A stretch of 44,592 nt of DNA. Source: Clostridiaceae bacterium (GTDB lineage Bacteria; Bacillota; Clostridia; UBA1212; DUPL01). The notes beneath the pieces are model-generated. The model was not told the DNA's origin and ran no database searches. It saw nothing but the letters and a program-made list of their open reading frames with translations. Made by a program: the position numbers and the translations under genes. Positions 26,595 to 36,365 of this stretch are shown here, in pieces. The DNA lies in NCBI GenBank assembly GCA_012838385.1, contig DUPL01000054.1, positions 1-44,592 of the forward strand, in the 5' to 3' direction. Every line of letters begins with the position of its first letter. Position 1 is the stretch's first letter.

Positions 26595-27107
26595 TCAATC
26601 CAATACCAGCGTAGGAGGAGCATATACTCTTGCACCAAACTCTTGGTTAAGCTGATACAGACCTTTTGATTCTTCAGCATACAACTCGTATTTTCTAATA
26701 AGTTCGTCCGTGTTCTTTTCCTCTTCCATTTGCTCCTGGATGAACCAATCGAGGAATTGCATCGTTCTGTAATCCTTGACGCTTGCCGCCTTTTCATAAA
26801 TATTGTTGATGGATGCTGTAACAAAAAGCTCATGCTCATATGCACCAACCAATGGATCCTTAAATGAATTGAACACAAGATCAGGCTTTGCTATAGCCTC
26901 AAGCTCAATGGCTTCTCCATTGTTCAACAAGTACCTTCTAAGCAACATGGCATGGTCAACCTCTTCCTGTGCCTGGATATAGAACCAGTTGGCAAAACCG
27001 TCGAGATTGTTGTAGTCGTAGTAATCAGCCATACTGAGATAAAGATATGACGAATACAACTCCTTGTTTATTTGCTCATTAAGTAGTCTTTTAACTTCTT
27101 CATTCAT
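26595..27107 (-). CDS. ftn: Ferritin, non-heme type
   Basis: 170 residues, a bacterial 24-mer iron-storage ferritin. The ferroxidase ligands match E. coli FtnA with a shift of one: E16, E49, H52, E93 and Q126. The four-helix pattern is clear from KELYSSYLYLSMADYY to FLDWFIQEQMEEE. No heme-binding bacterioferritin methionine is obvious. A strong AAGGAGGAG precedes the ATG. It sits between the secreted GH2 gene and a Gfo/Idh gene and has its own promoter overlapping the GH2 stop codon, so it is not simply part of the sugar operon. No Fur-box was recognised. Confidence 0.93.
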   Translation of the reverse strand: MNEEVKRLLNEQINKELYSSYLYLSMADYYDYNNLDGFANWFYIQAQEEVDHAMLLRRYLLNNGEAIELEAIAKPDLVFNSFKDPLVGAYEHELFVTASINNIYEKAASVKDYRTMQFLDWFIQEQMEEEKNTDELIRKYELYAEESKGLYQLNQEFGARVYAPPTLVLD

Positions 27108-27138
27108 AAGAACTCTCCTCCTTTTTGTATATGCACAT

Positions 27139-27144
27139 ATTATA
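27139..27144 (-). promoter_or_regulatory. Extended -10 promoter of ferritin inside the GH2 3' end
   Basis: On the minus strand, the last GH2 codons ATG-GTA-TAA followed by T form TGGTATAAT, an extended -10 box. No good -35 exists, as is common for extended -10 promoters. Transcription near 27132 would leave a leader of about 24 bases carrying the ribosome site. Confidence 0.55.
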
Positions 27145-30100
27145 CCATATTTTTCTTCCTTTTCATGTAGAATTTATAACTTATCGAAAACAATATGATA
27201 AGTATTAAGAAAACCCCACAGCATATTGCAGTAATCAGAACCGGATCCACCTTCTTTTTGAAATCTCCAACTTCTACGAAACACCGGTCAATAAACTCTC
27301 CATCCTCCGTCATGACTGTAACAACAGCAAAACCATAATCAAGCGCCGTAACGACCCCATTATCAATGCTTGCCACCTCGGCATTGTCAACAGACCAAAC
27401 AATATTCCTGCCTTCAATGCCCTCTGGATGGAATACTGCATTCAGCTTGAATACCTCACCAATATTCATCTTCCTGAAGTTCTCATTCAGCACCATGTCT
27501 CTAATATCTCCGGATTTCATGGCAAGATAGCTTATCTCATCCACATCAAGCTCCCGTTCAAACAAGTAAACCTCATCAATTGCACCACCAAACGGTAATG
27601 AAGCATCCGCCAACGCTCCAATAACCAAATCTCCATCCACATCCTTGAACCTTCCAACAGCGGTGGTGGATGCCAGCTCACCATTTACATATGTCATTAT
27701 CCTGCTCTGATTGATTATAAAGGCAAAGTGGTTCCAGGTATCTACCATGGATGACATGTTTACCTTCAACGCCAGATCTCCCACATCTGGTGAGAATACA
27801 AGCAGATTTCCGTCTTTTGAATAAATCTCAAAATGTCCCGCTTCCTTTGGACCTTTGGCAATAATTACGCCAAATCCGCTCAAATCCGAAGGCTTGAGCC
27901 ACATGGATATGGTAGCGCCATCCGACACATAAAAGTCGGACATCCCCACGTAAACATTACCAAGCTTGTCAAAATCAAGAGCACTGCCTGATACGCCTTC
28001 TGTCCATTCGGCTTTTACAATAACACCCGGCTCTTCATATTTTCCACTCAAGTCATGAACGTAATCTCCTTTTCCTTCATCAAAGCTCCAATATCCAGCA
28101 AGGCTTTCATGCAAATAGAATTTCCTTCTTGCTGCCTGATTCCCAGTATATGTGCTGTCTCTTGCACCCAAAACCAGCAGACTGTATCTCTTATTACTTT
28201 CAAAATCCATATCCGAGGTTTTAATTGTAACAGTCCGCAAATCCTCCGCAAGACTTATGGAATTAATCTGAACATCAAAATTAAATGCGTAGTTTATCTT
28301 ATCTTCAGCACTTTCCTTGTTCATATCCTTGTTGTATCTAACAACCACTGTATTTCTGTCCACAACCTTTACAGAAACAGCATACGGTCTTTCTGTATCA
28401 GGCTTTGTAGTTACAGTAATCTTTTTTGAAGCCTTGGACTCATTCATGTTGTAATCTACCGCCACCACATAAAATGTATACTCGGTGTTTTCGTCAAGTC
28501 CTGTTACTGTATACGTTAGGTAATCGGAACCAACAAAATCCACAAGCACATCATTCATATAAATATAATAGCCCATGACTTTCTTGTCATCCTTTGCACT
28601 CCTCCAACTAAGGGTTACGGAACTGGATGTTGATTTTGCTTCCAGCTTGGGAACCTGTCCCGGAGCTTTCTTGTCATCCGCATCTGATAGATTGAAGGCA
28701 TCAAATCCATCAACCCCGTCAGTCATATTGACTTCAATGGTTTTGGATTCACCCGGTTCAAGCCAGAAATAGTTGTCTTCACACCAGAATACATCCGACA
28801 CCTTTGAGTTTTTAAAATTGACAGACACTGCAGGCACGTTTCCAGTATTCTTTACAGTAAAACGGTTTCCTGACACGCTATACTCAAGAGTTGTTCTTGG
28901 CAGTGTGAAAAGACTCCCCTTAATCCTGTCAAAATTCATGAATGTGTAGCTTCTTATGGGCTCATCACCATCTTTGACAAGGTCAATCACTATAAACAAC
29001 GGAGATGAATCCGCCTCCTTTTCAGTTAAATAGAAGTCCCCAATATGCTTGTTGGTTCCTACTCCTCCACTGCCACTAAACTCCTCGCTCTTAACGACAT
29101 TCAGGAATTTATCATATGCTTTTACAATAACCTTCCACGATGAATTCTTTAAATCCCCATTGTCATCCAAAATATATATTGGAAGATTAAAATCTTTTTG
29201 CTGCTTGTCATATGTATTGTATCTGTCAAAATGCCCCGTTGCCATTAAAGTTCTATTGGCATCCTGGACAAAATAGTGGGCGATTTTGGGAACTCCATAC
29301 CAGTCAACTGTACTCCAGCTTGCGCCAGGGAATACGTCATTAAGCTTGTAATATGCAATTTTCGTAACGTTTGGGAAGTTGATTCTTGCATTCTGTATCG
29401 GCAGATATGTTGCCATGGTCTGGGCTAGCTGCGTGCCGATAACAAGGTCCTTTAAAGACTTAACATTAAGAAAATAACTTGCATAATGCATGAGGGTATC
29501 CACATCATGACCGTGGGGCGACTCGTTCCATCCCAAATTACCATTGAAAGTGGCGGTATGATGAGCTATTGTTCCTTCAGGATCTATTGGCCATTTTTCC
29601 ATTTCCTCCTTGGTGGCATACCTGGCAATGGACTCTAGATTCATCATCGAATCAAGTCCGTACTCATGCAGATTAAGATAAAGCCTGTTGGCATACGCTG
29701 TAATGTAGTGTTCAGGAGACTGTCCGCCCCAGTGGATATGGTCATGACCCATGCCCGCTCCTCCAGGACCTCCATCCTGACGGTAGAAGGTACGGGTTCC
29801 GTCATATTCATATGTAAGTTTTCCAATATTGTTGAGCGTCACGCTTTCAAAAGCACCAGCACCTTCATTTCCACCGCCATAAATAATCAAAGACGGACGG
29901 TTCCTAATCCTCTTTGTATTTAGTATAACGGTCTCATAAAACACATTGGCAGGCTGTGAATCATGACTGTCCCAGCAGCTGGGCCATTCCTGATAAACGG
30001 TAATTCCATATTCATCACACAAATCATAAAAATCATCCGTCTCAGGCATTCCTCCACCCCAGGCTCTCAAGAAGTTAAGACCCTGCTCCTTTGCCCTTCT

Positions 30101-31276
30101 TAATATCCTGTCATAATCCTCCCTTGTAAACCGCATAAGAGCATCGATTGTACACCAGCCAGCACCTTTCATAAACAGCTTCCTTCCGTTTATGACCACG
30201 GTCCTGTTGTACATGCTTTCCGTTTCACCCGTCGGGAAAGGATCAAGTACAAGCTCTCTAATGCCAAAAGAAGTTTTGGAATATGTAACCTCTCCCGAAT
30301 CTGATTTGAAAGACAACTCCAGTGTATATAAGTTCTGCTCCCCATAACCATTAGGCCACCAGAGTTTGAATTCTGGCATGTCAAATCTCAATCTAACATT
30401 GGCATCCTTGCCCTTTTCACCATTTATATTGTATGTAAAAGAGAAGGTTTTCCCTTGGAAATTCTTTGGTTTTATGGTGCCTGTCAACACACCTTTCATT
30501 GAAGCATCCTTATCCACCGCTCTTAGATCGATGCTAAGATCCATTGTTCCTTTTTTGTACGAATAAGTGGCTATGAATGGAGAATCGAATTCAACATCGG
30601 GCAAATCCGAAATTTCAACAGAGTTCCAAATACCCATCGGAGGTATTATCGAATAATGCCATCCGTAAGAACAGTTGAACACAACTGTCTGTTGCCATGG
30701 CAGGACCGGCTTCAATACAACTGCAAGTTCATTTTGTCCAATTTTTATGCTGTCTGTAACATCAACCTTTGGTCCTCCAAACATTCCCTGATGGCTTGAA
30801 ATCCTCTTGCCATTCAGATATACGTCACATCTGTCTGCAACCCCATGAAAATACAGTTCCACATTCTTTTTTGATCCGCTATAACTAAACGTCTTTTTTA
30901 AATACCAGGTCTTTTCCGTCTGAGCTTTGGCAGCAAAGTCATTCTTTCCCATATACGGATCCTTTATAACTCCCGCCTGATGCAGACCATGCAAAATGCT
31001 GCCTGGAACATTTACCTTGTACGCATTGTCCCATTTATCCATACCCTTGTCAGTAAGAAGCCACTCTCCATCCAAAAGGATGCTCTTTGCCTGAACTCTT
31101 GAAACCAAGTCCCCTTCCTTCAATGTAACGATATCAGGCTTCTTGTCCATAGGAGATGGCCCAGGTTTCAAATACAAATCCTTTTCCCTGTCTGCAAGAC
31201 TTCTTGCAGACACCTGACCAAACATTGATGTAGCCAACAAAATCACACATAAAGTCAAAATGACAAACCTTTTCAT
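27140..31276 (-). CDS. Secreted, membrane-anchored GH2 glycoside hydrolase with FN3, LamG and BIG2 modules
   Basis: 1378 residues from ATG 31276, preceded by GGAGGA; an upstream in-frame start would overlap the previous gene. Signal peptide (1-24), GH2 sugar-binding and Ig domains (NRTVVFNCSYGWHY-type region; WWPNGYGEQNLY), then a beta-mannosidase-like barrel with acid/base E471 in GGGNEG and probable nucleophile E538 in LHEYG. About 875-958 is FN3, 960-1055 an SbsA-like Ig domain, 1060-1255 LamG, 1270-1337 BIG2, and 1343-1367 a transmembrane helix with KRKKNMV behind it. It probably removes terminal beta-mannosyl or glucosaminyl residues at the cell surface; substrate is inferred. It starts 2 bases after the hydroxyacid dehydrogenase gene. 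It is a paralog of the GH2 gene at 32235. Confidence 0.88.
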   Translation of the reverse strand: MKRFVILTLCVILLATSMFGQVSARSLADREKDLYLKPGPSPMDKKPDIVTLKEGDLVSRVQAKSILLDGEWLLTDKGMDKWDNAYKVNVPGSILHGLHQAGVIKDPYMGKNDFAAKAQTEKTWYLKKTFSYSGSKKNVELYFHGVADRCDVYLNGKRISSHQGMFGGPKVDVTDSIKIGQNELAVVLKPVLPWQQTVVFNCSYGWHYSIIPPMGIWNSVEISDLPDVEFDSPFIATYSYKKGTMDLSIDLRAVDKDASMKGVLTGTIKPKNFQGKTFSFTYNINGEKGKDANVRLRFDMPEFKLWWPNGYGEQNLYTLELSFKSDSGEVTYSKTSFGIRELVLDPFPTGETESMYNRTVVINGRKLFMKGAGWCTIDALMRFTREDYDRILRRAKEQGLNFLRAWGGGMPETDDFYDLCDEYGITVYQEWPSCWDSHDSQPANVFYETVILNTKRIRNRPSLIIYGGGNEGAGAFESVTLNNIGKLTYEYDGTRTFYRQDGGPGGAGMGHDHIHWGGQSPEHYITAYANRLYLNLHEYGLDSMMNLESIARYATKEEMEKWPIDPEGTIAHHTATFNGNLGWNESPHGHDVDTLMHYASYFLNVKSLKDLVIGTQLAQTMATYLPIQNARINFPNVTKIAYYKLNDVFPGASWSTVDWYGVPKIAHYFVQDANRTLMATGHFDRYNTYDKQQKDFNLPIYILDDNGDLKNSSWKVIVKAYDKFLNVVKSEEFSGSGGVGTNKHIGDFYLTEKEADSSPLFIVIDLVKDGDEPIRSYTFMNFDRIKGSLFTLPRTTLEYSVSGNRFTVKNTGNVPAVSVNFKNSKVSDVFWCEDNYFWLEPGESKTIEVNMTDGVDGFDAFNLSDADDKKAPGQVPKLEAKSTSSSVTLSWRSAKDDKKVMGYYIYMNDVLVDFVGSDYLTYTVTGLDENTEYTFYVVAVDYNMNESKASKKITVTTKPDTERPYAVSVKVVDRNTVVVRYNKDMNKESAEDKINYAFNFDVQINSISLAEDLRTVTIKTSDMDFESNKRYSLLVLGARDSTYTGNQAARRKFYLHESLAGYWSFDEGKGDYVHDLSGKYEEPGVIVKAEWTEGVSGSALDFDKLGNVYVGMSDFYVSDGATISMWLKPSDLSGFGVIIAKGPKEAGHFEIYSKDGNLLVFSPDVGDLALKVNMSSMVDTWNHFAFIINQSRIMTYVNGELASTTAVGRFKDVDGDLVIGALADASLPFGGAIDEVYLFERELDVDEISYLAMKSGDIRDMVLNENFRKMNIGEVFKLNAVFHPEGIEGRNIVWSVDNAEVASIDNGVVTALDYGFAVVTVMTEDGEFIDRCFVEVGDFKKKVDPVLITAICCGVFLILIILFSISYKFYMKRKKNMV

Positions 31277-31278
31277 GC

Positions 31279-32238
31279 TCAAATCCTCCTCAAATATTCC
31301 CGATTGACAACATTTTCGCATTCTTTTCCTTCCAATATATCAAACATGTTTGAAACAGCAAGTTCCGCCATTCTTGATAACGCTTCCTTTGTGTGTGCTC
31401 CGACATGAGGGGTGGCAACAACATTGGGATATCCAAGCAATTTGCAATTTCTTGGCGGTTCTTCGTTAAAGACATCAAAACCAACTGCTCCAATCTTTCC
31501 GCTTTCAATAAACTCGATCACATCCTCTTCAACAATCAAGGGACCTCTTGCCGTATTTACAAGTATGACACCATCCTTCATGATTTTCAAGCTGTCACGA
31601 TTGATCAATCCTTTGGTTTCCTCATTGAGCGGCACATGCAAGGTTATGATATCCGCTTCCATAAAAAGCCTTTCAAGACCACACAACTCAATAGATTCAT
31701 CTTCCACACAAGCAACATAAGGATCGTAAGCCAGTATTTTCATTGAAAAACCTTTTGCCCTCTTGCATACAGCTTTTCCAATAGAGCCAAGTCCGACAAC
31801 TCCAAGGGTTTTTCCATGTACTTCCATCCCCAGTTTTCTAGGCCACATGCCCTGCCTGACAGACAGGTACAACTCCGGGATATGCCTGGCTGCACAAAGA
31901 ACAAGTGCAAAAGTCAAATCCGCCACTGACTCGGAATTTACTCCAGGGGTGTTTGTTACTGGTATACCAAGGTCCCCCGCCCTCTTTACATCAATATTCT
32001 CATAACCAACACCATATCGGGAAATCACCTTGAGTCTTGGTGATGCCTTTTCAATAACTCTGGCTGTAATATTATCAAGACCAGCAATCACGGCATCGTA
32101 ATCCCAGCTTATGGAAAGCAGGTCCTCTTCAGAAAGAGGACATCCTTTGGGATTAACATCCACAAAAGCCCTTTTCTTAAGCTTGTTCAATATTTCCTCG
32201 TTGTATGTAAAGGATGTTGGTGTAACAAGTATTCTCAT
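31279..32238 (-). CDS. D-2-hydroxyacid dehydrogenase (SerA-like)
   Basis: 319 residues from ATG 32238 (GGAG 8 bases upstream; overlaps the GH2 stop by 4 bases). NAD-binding loop VVGLGSIGKAVCKRA; catalytic Arg in SRYGVGYENIDV, Glu in FNEEPP, and His in ATPHVGAHT. The NTARGPLIVEED motif is typical for phosphoglycerate, hydroxypyruvate or related dehydrogenases. No ACT regulatory domain follows, so it is the short form. In this operon it more likely reduces or oxidises a sugar-derived 2-keto or 2-hydroxy acid than makes serine; that is inference. Confidence 0.9.
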   Translation of the reverse strand: MRILVTPTSFTYNEEILNKLKKRAFVDVNPKGCPLSEEDLLSISWDYDAVIAGLDNITARVIEKASPRLKVISRYGVGYENIDVKRAGDLGIPVTNTPGVNSESVADLTFALVLCAARHIPELYLSVRQGMWPRKLGMEVHGKTLGVVGLGSIGKAVCKRAKGFSMKILAYDPYVACVEDESIELCGLERLFMEADIITLHVPLNEETKGLINRDSLKIMKDGVILVNTARGPLIVEEDVIEFIESGKIGAVGFDVFNEEPPRNCKLLGYPNVVATPHVGAHTKEALSRMAELAVSNMFDILEGKECENVVNREYLRRI

Positions 32239-35200
32239 AACATCATCTCCGGAATTCCTGTATATAGGATGCAATCTTCAATCTCTCCCTTGAATGTCAA
32301 GGTGTTGTCCGTCAGTGACCCAAGGCAAATGTCATAAACACCATCCTCACAATCGAGAGTATCAACACCTTTATAAACACATTCACGATTGAAATACACA
32401 CTAGTTTTCATACCATCTTTCAAGACAGTAAAATCATTCCACTTACCTACATACTCCTTTATGTTAACTCCCAGGTAATGATCCCCTTTTGATGAATACA
32501 TCCTCAACTCACCACCCGGACTAATATAGAATTCAAAGTGATGATTGCCTCCTTTTGCTCCCCTAGCAAAGAACACCTGATATTGTCCGTCAACGATATA
32601 AGGTTTTATCCTCATTGCCATGACTCCACATTCCTTTATGGAATAATCCGAGTCCTTGATAAATACACTACCTTCTTCATATCTGTATTTCCCTATGTTC
32701 CTTTTCATTGGTTTAACATGAATTTTATTGTCCGCAAGTTCATTTTTCATGCAGGTTTTATCATGAACATTCCTTGCAATTATGGCAACTCCTTCACTTA
32801 CGGGCACCAGCCTGTCAAGAACAACCTCAACATGTTCTCCATTAACCAAAATCTCCCTGACACCTTCCGCATGAAGTGAATCACTTTCAAGATCAACTTC
32901 TTTTGAGAATATCAGAGTCACTTTATCCTGTCTTGTGAAATATGCTCTTCTTACAAAAGGTTTTACAGTGTCATACCCGGTCTTGACACTAATCTCATCC
33001 TTGCACATGTAAACCTCAAGACCTTTGTACACCCCTATTGATATTTCATAATCAGTATTTTCGGAAAGTCCATCTATAAGACAAGTACAATTACAGCCAC
33101 CTTTTACTCCATATTTTTTCTTTCCATTGACGAATATGGCATAACCCGTGGCTTCATCCACCCTGTCCCACGAAACCAGAATCCTGTCATAAGACACAGC
33201 CTCGCCCCTTAAGAAAACTTCCTTGTCAAACATCTTAACATATTCAACATCAACATTATTGAAGCAGGAAAATCCCTTTACCTTTTCGATGTCATTGACC
33301 TTGAGTATTTTTGATTCGCCGCATTCCAGGAAAAAGTGATTGTCACTGATAACCAGATCAGCATGATAATCAGTAAGCACATGCACTGAAACACATGGTT
33401 TGTCTCCGGTGTTTGTAACTTTAATGTACCTGTCACATGCACCGTATTCATTAAACCTTTCATATTCTCTAAGAATGGAGGTGTTTTCTACATCCACACA
33501 AGACCATTCCAACGTGGATTTGGGAAGACAAAACAAAGACCCTTGTGACTTGTCAAAATTCAGATACATATATGTTCTGAAAGTATTTTTTGCATCAAAA
33601 ATTAAAGTAAACACAATGATAAGAGGTGTGGATGAACACTCATTCCCATCAAGATGGAAATCTCCAATATGGCTTACAATGCCATTTCCAATACAGGAAT
33701 AATTCTCTTTTTTAATGACATCAAGATTTCCGTCGTATGCCTTTACCACAACTTCATAACTCCTGTCTTTCACAACCAGGTTGTCATCCAGTACATACAC
33801 AGGTATATGCAAGTCCTTTTCATCCTTGTCATATGTATTGTACCTGTCAAAGAATCCGCAAGCCATAAGTGGTTGAAAAGCATCCTGACAGAGATAATGG
33901 GCAATCTTAGGCACACCATACCAGTCAACAACACTCCAACTGGCACCCGGATACACATCATTTAGCTTGTAGTATACAACCTTTGAGCAATCTGGCCATT
34001 TTATTCTGGAATTTATAATTGTGGGATACTTGCTTAATGCCTGAGCCAGTTGAGAACCAAGAACCATGCTTTTTAAATCGGATGTTTCCACAAACATGTT
34101 CGCATAATGCTGAAATGTATCCACATCATGACCATGAGGAGTAGGACTCCATCCGTATTCTCCGTTGAATGTGGCGGTATGATGGGCAATCACACCCCTT
34201 CCATCTATCGGCCACTCAATAATATCCTCAAGGCTTGCAAACTTCAACACTGATTCAATATCCATCATCGAATCAAGTCCATATTCATGCAGGTTCAGCT
34301 CCATTTTATTTGCATACATGGTCAGGTAATGCTCCGGTTTATCACCACTCCAGTGTATGTGGTCATGAGCCATTCCTTTTGAGCTTTCACCTCCATCCTG
34401 TCTGTAAAAAAGTCTTGTACCATCGTGCTCATATGTAAGAGCACCCATTCCATTCAGCACTTCATCGGAAAAAGCACCGTGACCTTCATTTCCTCCTCCA
34501 TAGAGCACAAGTGATGGTCTGTTCCTGATTCTCTTTATCTGTGATACTACAGTTTCATAAAGCACCTCTTCAGGCTGGGTTTTCTGACTGTCCCAGCATG
34601 TAGGCCATTCCTGATATACACATATGCCAAACTCGTCACATAAAGAATAAAATTCATCAGTTTCCACAAGTCCTCCACCCCAGGCTCTTAGGAAATTGAC
34701 GCCCTGCTGCTTTGCTCTTGATAGGATTCTGTAATAACTGTCACAGTCAAATCTCATTAGAGCATCTATTGTACACCAGCCTGCTCCCTTCATAAAAAGG
34801 CTCCTGCCGTTAACAACCACGGTTCTTGAATAAGTATCCTCTCTAGGTCCTGAAGGGAAAGGTTTCATCTCCAGTGTGCGAATTCCAAACGTGGTTTTGG
34901 TATCTGCAACAACCTTACCATCTTCCACATACGAAAGCTTTAATGAATACAGATTCTGCTCTCCATAACCATTCGGCCACCACAATCTGAAGTTCGGTAC
35001 GTCAAAGGACAATTTCTTATTGCCATCACCCTTTACTTCATACATGAAATGGAAACTGTCACCTTCAAAATTTAAAGGTTCCACTGTGCCATAAACCACA
35101 CCGGAAAGGTTTTCCCCAACCAGGTTTAACAGCAATTCCACGGTTCCATTTACATGACACCTGGTGGTTATGAACGGGTTGTCAAACCAGGCTTTCGGGC

Positions 35201-35777
35201 GGTCAATTACTTTCACACTCCTCCATATGCCAAGAGGCCAGATTCTTGCATAATGCCAGCCGTATGAACAGTTGAACACGACAGTCCTGTTAAACTCTAT
35301 CGCAGGATAAAGATGAACCTTTACCTTGTTATGACCAATATTTATGTATTCAGTCACATTTATTTCAACGGGTGCAAACATGCCTTGGTGAAAACACATA
35401 AAGACATCATTCAAATATATTTCGCATCTGTCTGCAATGCCCTCAAAAACAAGGAATACGTTCTCTTTTCTTCCTTCGTACTTGAACTCCTTTTCATACC
35501 ACCATTCCTGCATGCTGAGTTCTTGTGCGTACTTGTCATTTAATCCTTTATATGGGTCGGGTATGACACCCGCCTCATACATGGCAGAATGAACGCTTCC
35601 AGGCACCTTTGCATCATATCCGTTCAGCTTCCATATGCCGTCAAGTGCTAAAACATTATTATTTGCCTCCATGTAGAGTGCTTCCTTTTCAAGCTTTATT
35701 CCCTCACCTTCCACTTTCAACACGGAAGGTCTGGGCTTCAAGTATTTCTCCTTCTCGACATATTCCAGACTTCGCAT
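32235..35777 (-). CDS. GH2-family glycoside hydrolase without signal peptide, FN3- and LamG-containing
   Basis: 1180 residues from ATG 35777 (GGGAGGA site upstream). It parallels the secreted enzyme at 27140 along its length, from YLKPRPSVL at the N-terminus through FNCSYGWHY, WWPNGYGEQNLYSL, GGGNEG (acid/base E431) and LHEYGLDSMM (probable nucleophile E498) to an FN3-like domain (about 850-930), an Ig-like segment and a LamG-like domain (about 1020-1180). It lacks a signal peptide, BIG2 and the membrane anchor, and carries many cysteines (GGCNCTCL), in keeping with the cytosol. It probably hydrolyses imported oligosaccharides of the same linkage that its sibling attacks outside. Coupled to the hydroxyacid dehydrogenase gene by a 4-base overlap. 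Confidence 0.87.
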   Translation of the reverse strand: MRSLEYVEKEKYLKPRPSVLKVEGEGIKLEKEALYMEANNNVLALDGIWKLNGYDAKVPGSVHSAMYEAGVIPDPYKGLNDKYAQELSMQEWWYEKEFKYEGRKENVFLVFEGIADRCEIYLNDVFMCFHQGMFAPVEINVTEYINIGHNKVKVHLYPAIEFNRTVVFNCSYGWHYARIWPLGIWRSVKVIDRPKAWFDNPFITTRCHVNGTVELLLNLVGENLSGVVYGTVEPLNFEGDSFHFMYEVKGDGNKKLSFDVPNFRLWWPNGYGEQNLYSLKLSYVEDGKVVADTKTTFGIRTLEMKPFPSGPREDTYSRTVVVNGRSLFMKGAGWCTIDALMRFDCDSYYRILSRAKQQGVNFLRAWGGGLVETDEFYSLCDEFGICVYQEWPTCWDSQKTQPEEVLYETVVSQIKRIRNRPSLVLYGGGNEGHGAFSDEVLNGMGALTYEHDGTRLFYRQDGGESSKGMAHDHIHWSGDKPEHYLTMYANKMELNLHEYGLDSMMDIESVLKFASLEDIIEWPIDGRGVIAHHTATFNGEYGWSPTPHGHDVDTFQHYANMFVETSDLKSMVLGSQLAQALSKYPTIINSRIKWPDCSKVVYYKLNDVYPGASWSVVDWYGVPKIAHYLCQDAFQPLMACGFFDRYNTYDKDEKDLHIPVYVLDDNLVVKDRSYEVVVKAYDGNLDVIKKENYSCIGNGIVSHIGDFHLDGNECSSTPLIIVFTLIFDAKNTFRTYMYLNFDKSQGSLFCLPKSTLEWSCVDVENTSILREYERFNEYGACDRYIKVTNTGDKPCVSVHVLTDYHADLVISDNHFFLECGESKILKVNDIEKVKGFSCFNNVDVEYVKMFDKEVFLRGEAVSYDRILVSWDRVDEATGYAIFVNGKKKYGVKGGCNCTCLIDGLSENTDYEISIGVYKGLEVYMCKDEISVKTGYDTVKPFVRRAYFTRQDKVTLIFSKEVDLESDSLHAEGVREILVNGEHVEVVLDRLVPVSEGVAIIARNVHDKTCMKNELADNKIHVKPMKRNIGKYRYEEGSVFIKDSDYSIKECGVMAMRIKPYIVDGQYQVFFARGAKGGNHHFEFYISPGGELRMYSSKGDHYLGVNIKEYVGKWNDFTVLKDGMKTSVYFNRECVYKGVDTLDCEDGVYDICLGSLTDNTLTFKGEIEDCILYTGIPEMML

Positions 35778-35795
35778 AAAAGATCCTCCCATACA

Positions 35796-36365
35796 TCAAA
35801 ATCCAGGGTTGTCAATCAATACAGGTTTGCCATCATCACATATCAACAGCTTTCTGAATCCTTTTGATTCAATTGTCTTGTAATCATGACCCGCATCAGC
35901 TCTGAAAACAAAGAATGTAACAAGAGGAATATTACCAGTGTTGATTGATCTATGTGCAAATCCAGGCGGTACATAAACAGCACGACCCTTTTTAAGTTCC
36001 ATGCAGCAGGCAACACCCTCCATGTTTTCCATGAGCACGCATCCCTCTCCCGACAGGCAATAGTATACTTCGGCAGTATCCAGAATTGAATGGAAATGTC
36101 CCTTTGTCATGAAATATTCATTGCCAACCATGCCGGGATATGTAATGCTTGTACCAAATGCCAGGTCCGAATCCTGAGTTGGTGCATCAAGCTCATAGAA
36201 TTCATAAACCAGGACATCTTCCTTTTTCAGCATGCTTTCATATGCCTTATCATCAAAAAACATATTTTTCATCTGTGAGAGATACCTTTTTGTAGATATG
36301 GCTGTATTTGAAAGACCGGACATCATGTCAAAATCAATTGTAAAAGGTAAGGTAAAATCAAACAT
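35796..36365 (-). CDS. Cupin-type (archaeal-type) glucose-6-phosphate isomerase
   Basis: 189 residues from ATG 36365 (GGGAGGA upstream). This is the cupin phosphoglucose isomerase family known from Pyrococcus and some bacteria. Metal ligands H90 and H92 (TKGHFH), E99 (TAEVYYCLSGEG) and H138 (VPPGFAHRSIN) match the family pattern. It interconverts glucose 6-phosphate and fructose 6-phosphate in known members; other sugar phosphates are possible. It overlaps the AroE-like gene by 8 bases and precedes the GH2 gene by 18. Its place in a sugar operon suggests a dedicated isomerisation step rather than central glycolysis. Confidence 0.9.
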   Translation of the reverse strand: MFDFTLPFTIDFDMMSGLSNTAISTKRYLSQMKNMFFDDKAYESMLKKEDVLVYEFYELDAPTQDSDLAFGTSITYPGMVGNEYFMTKGHFHSILDTAEVYYCLSGEGCVLMENMEGVACCMELKKGRAVYVPPGFAHRSINTGNIPLVTFFVFRADAGHDYKTIESKGFRKLLICDDGKPVLIDNPGF

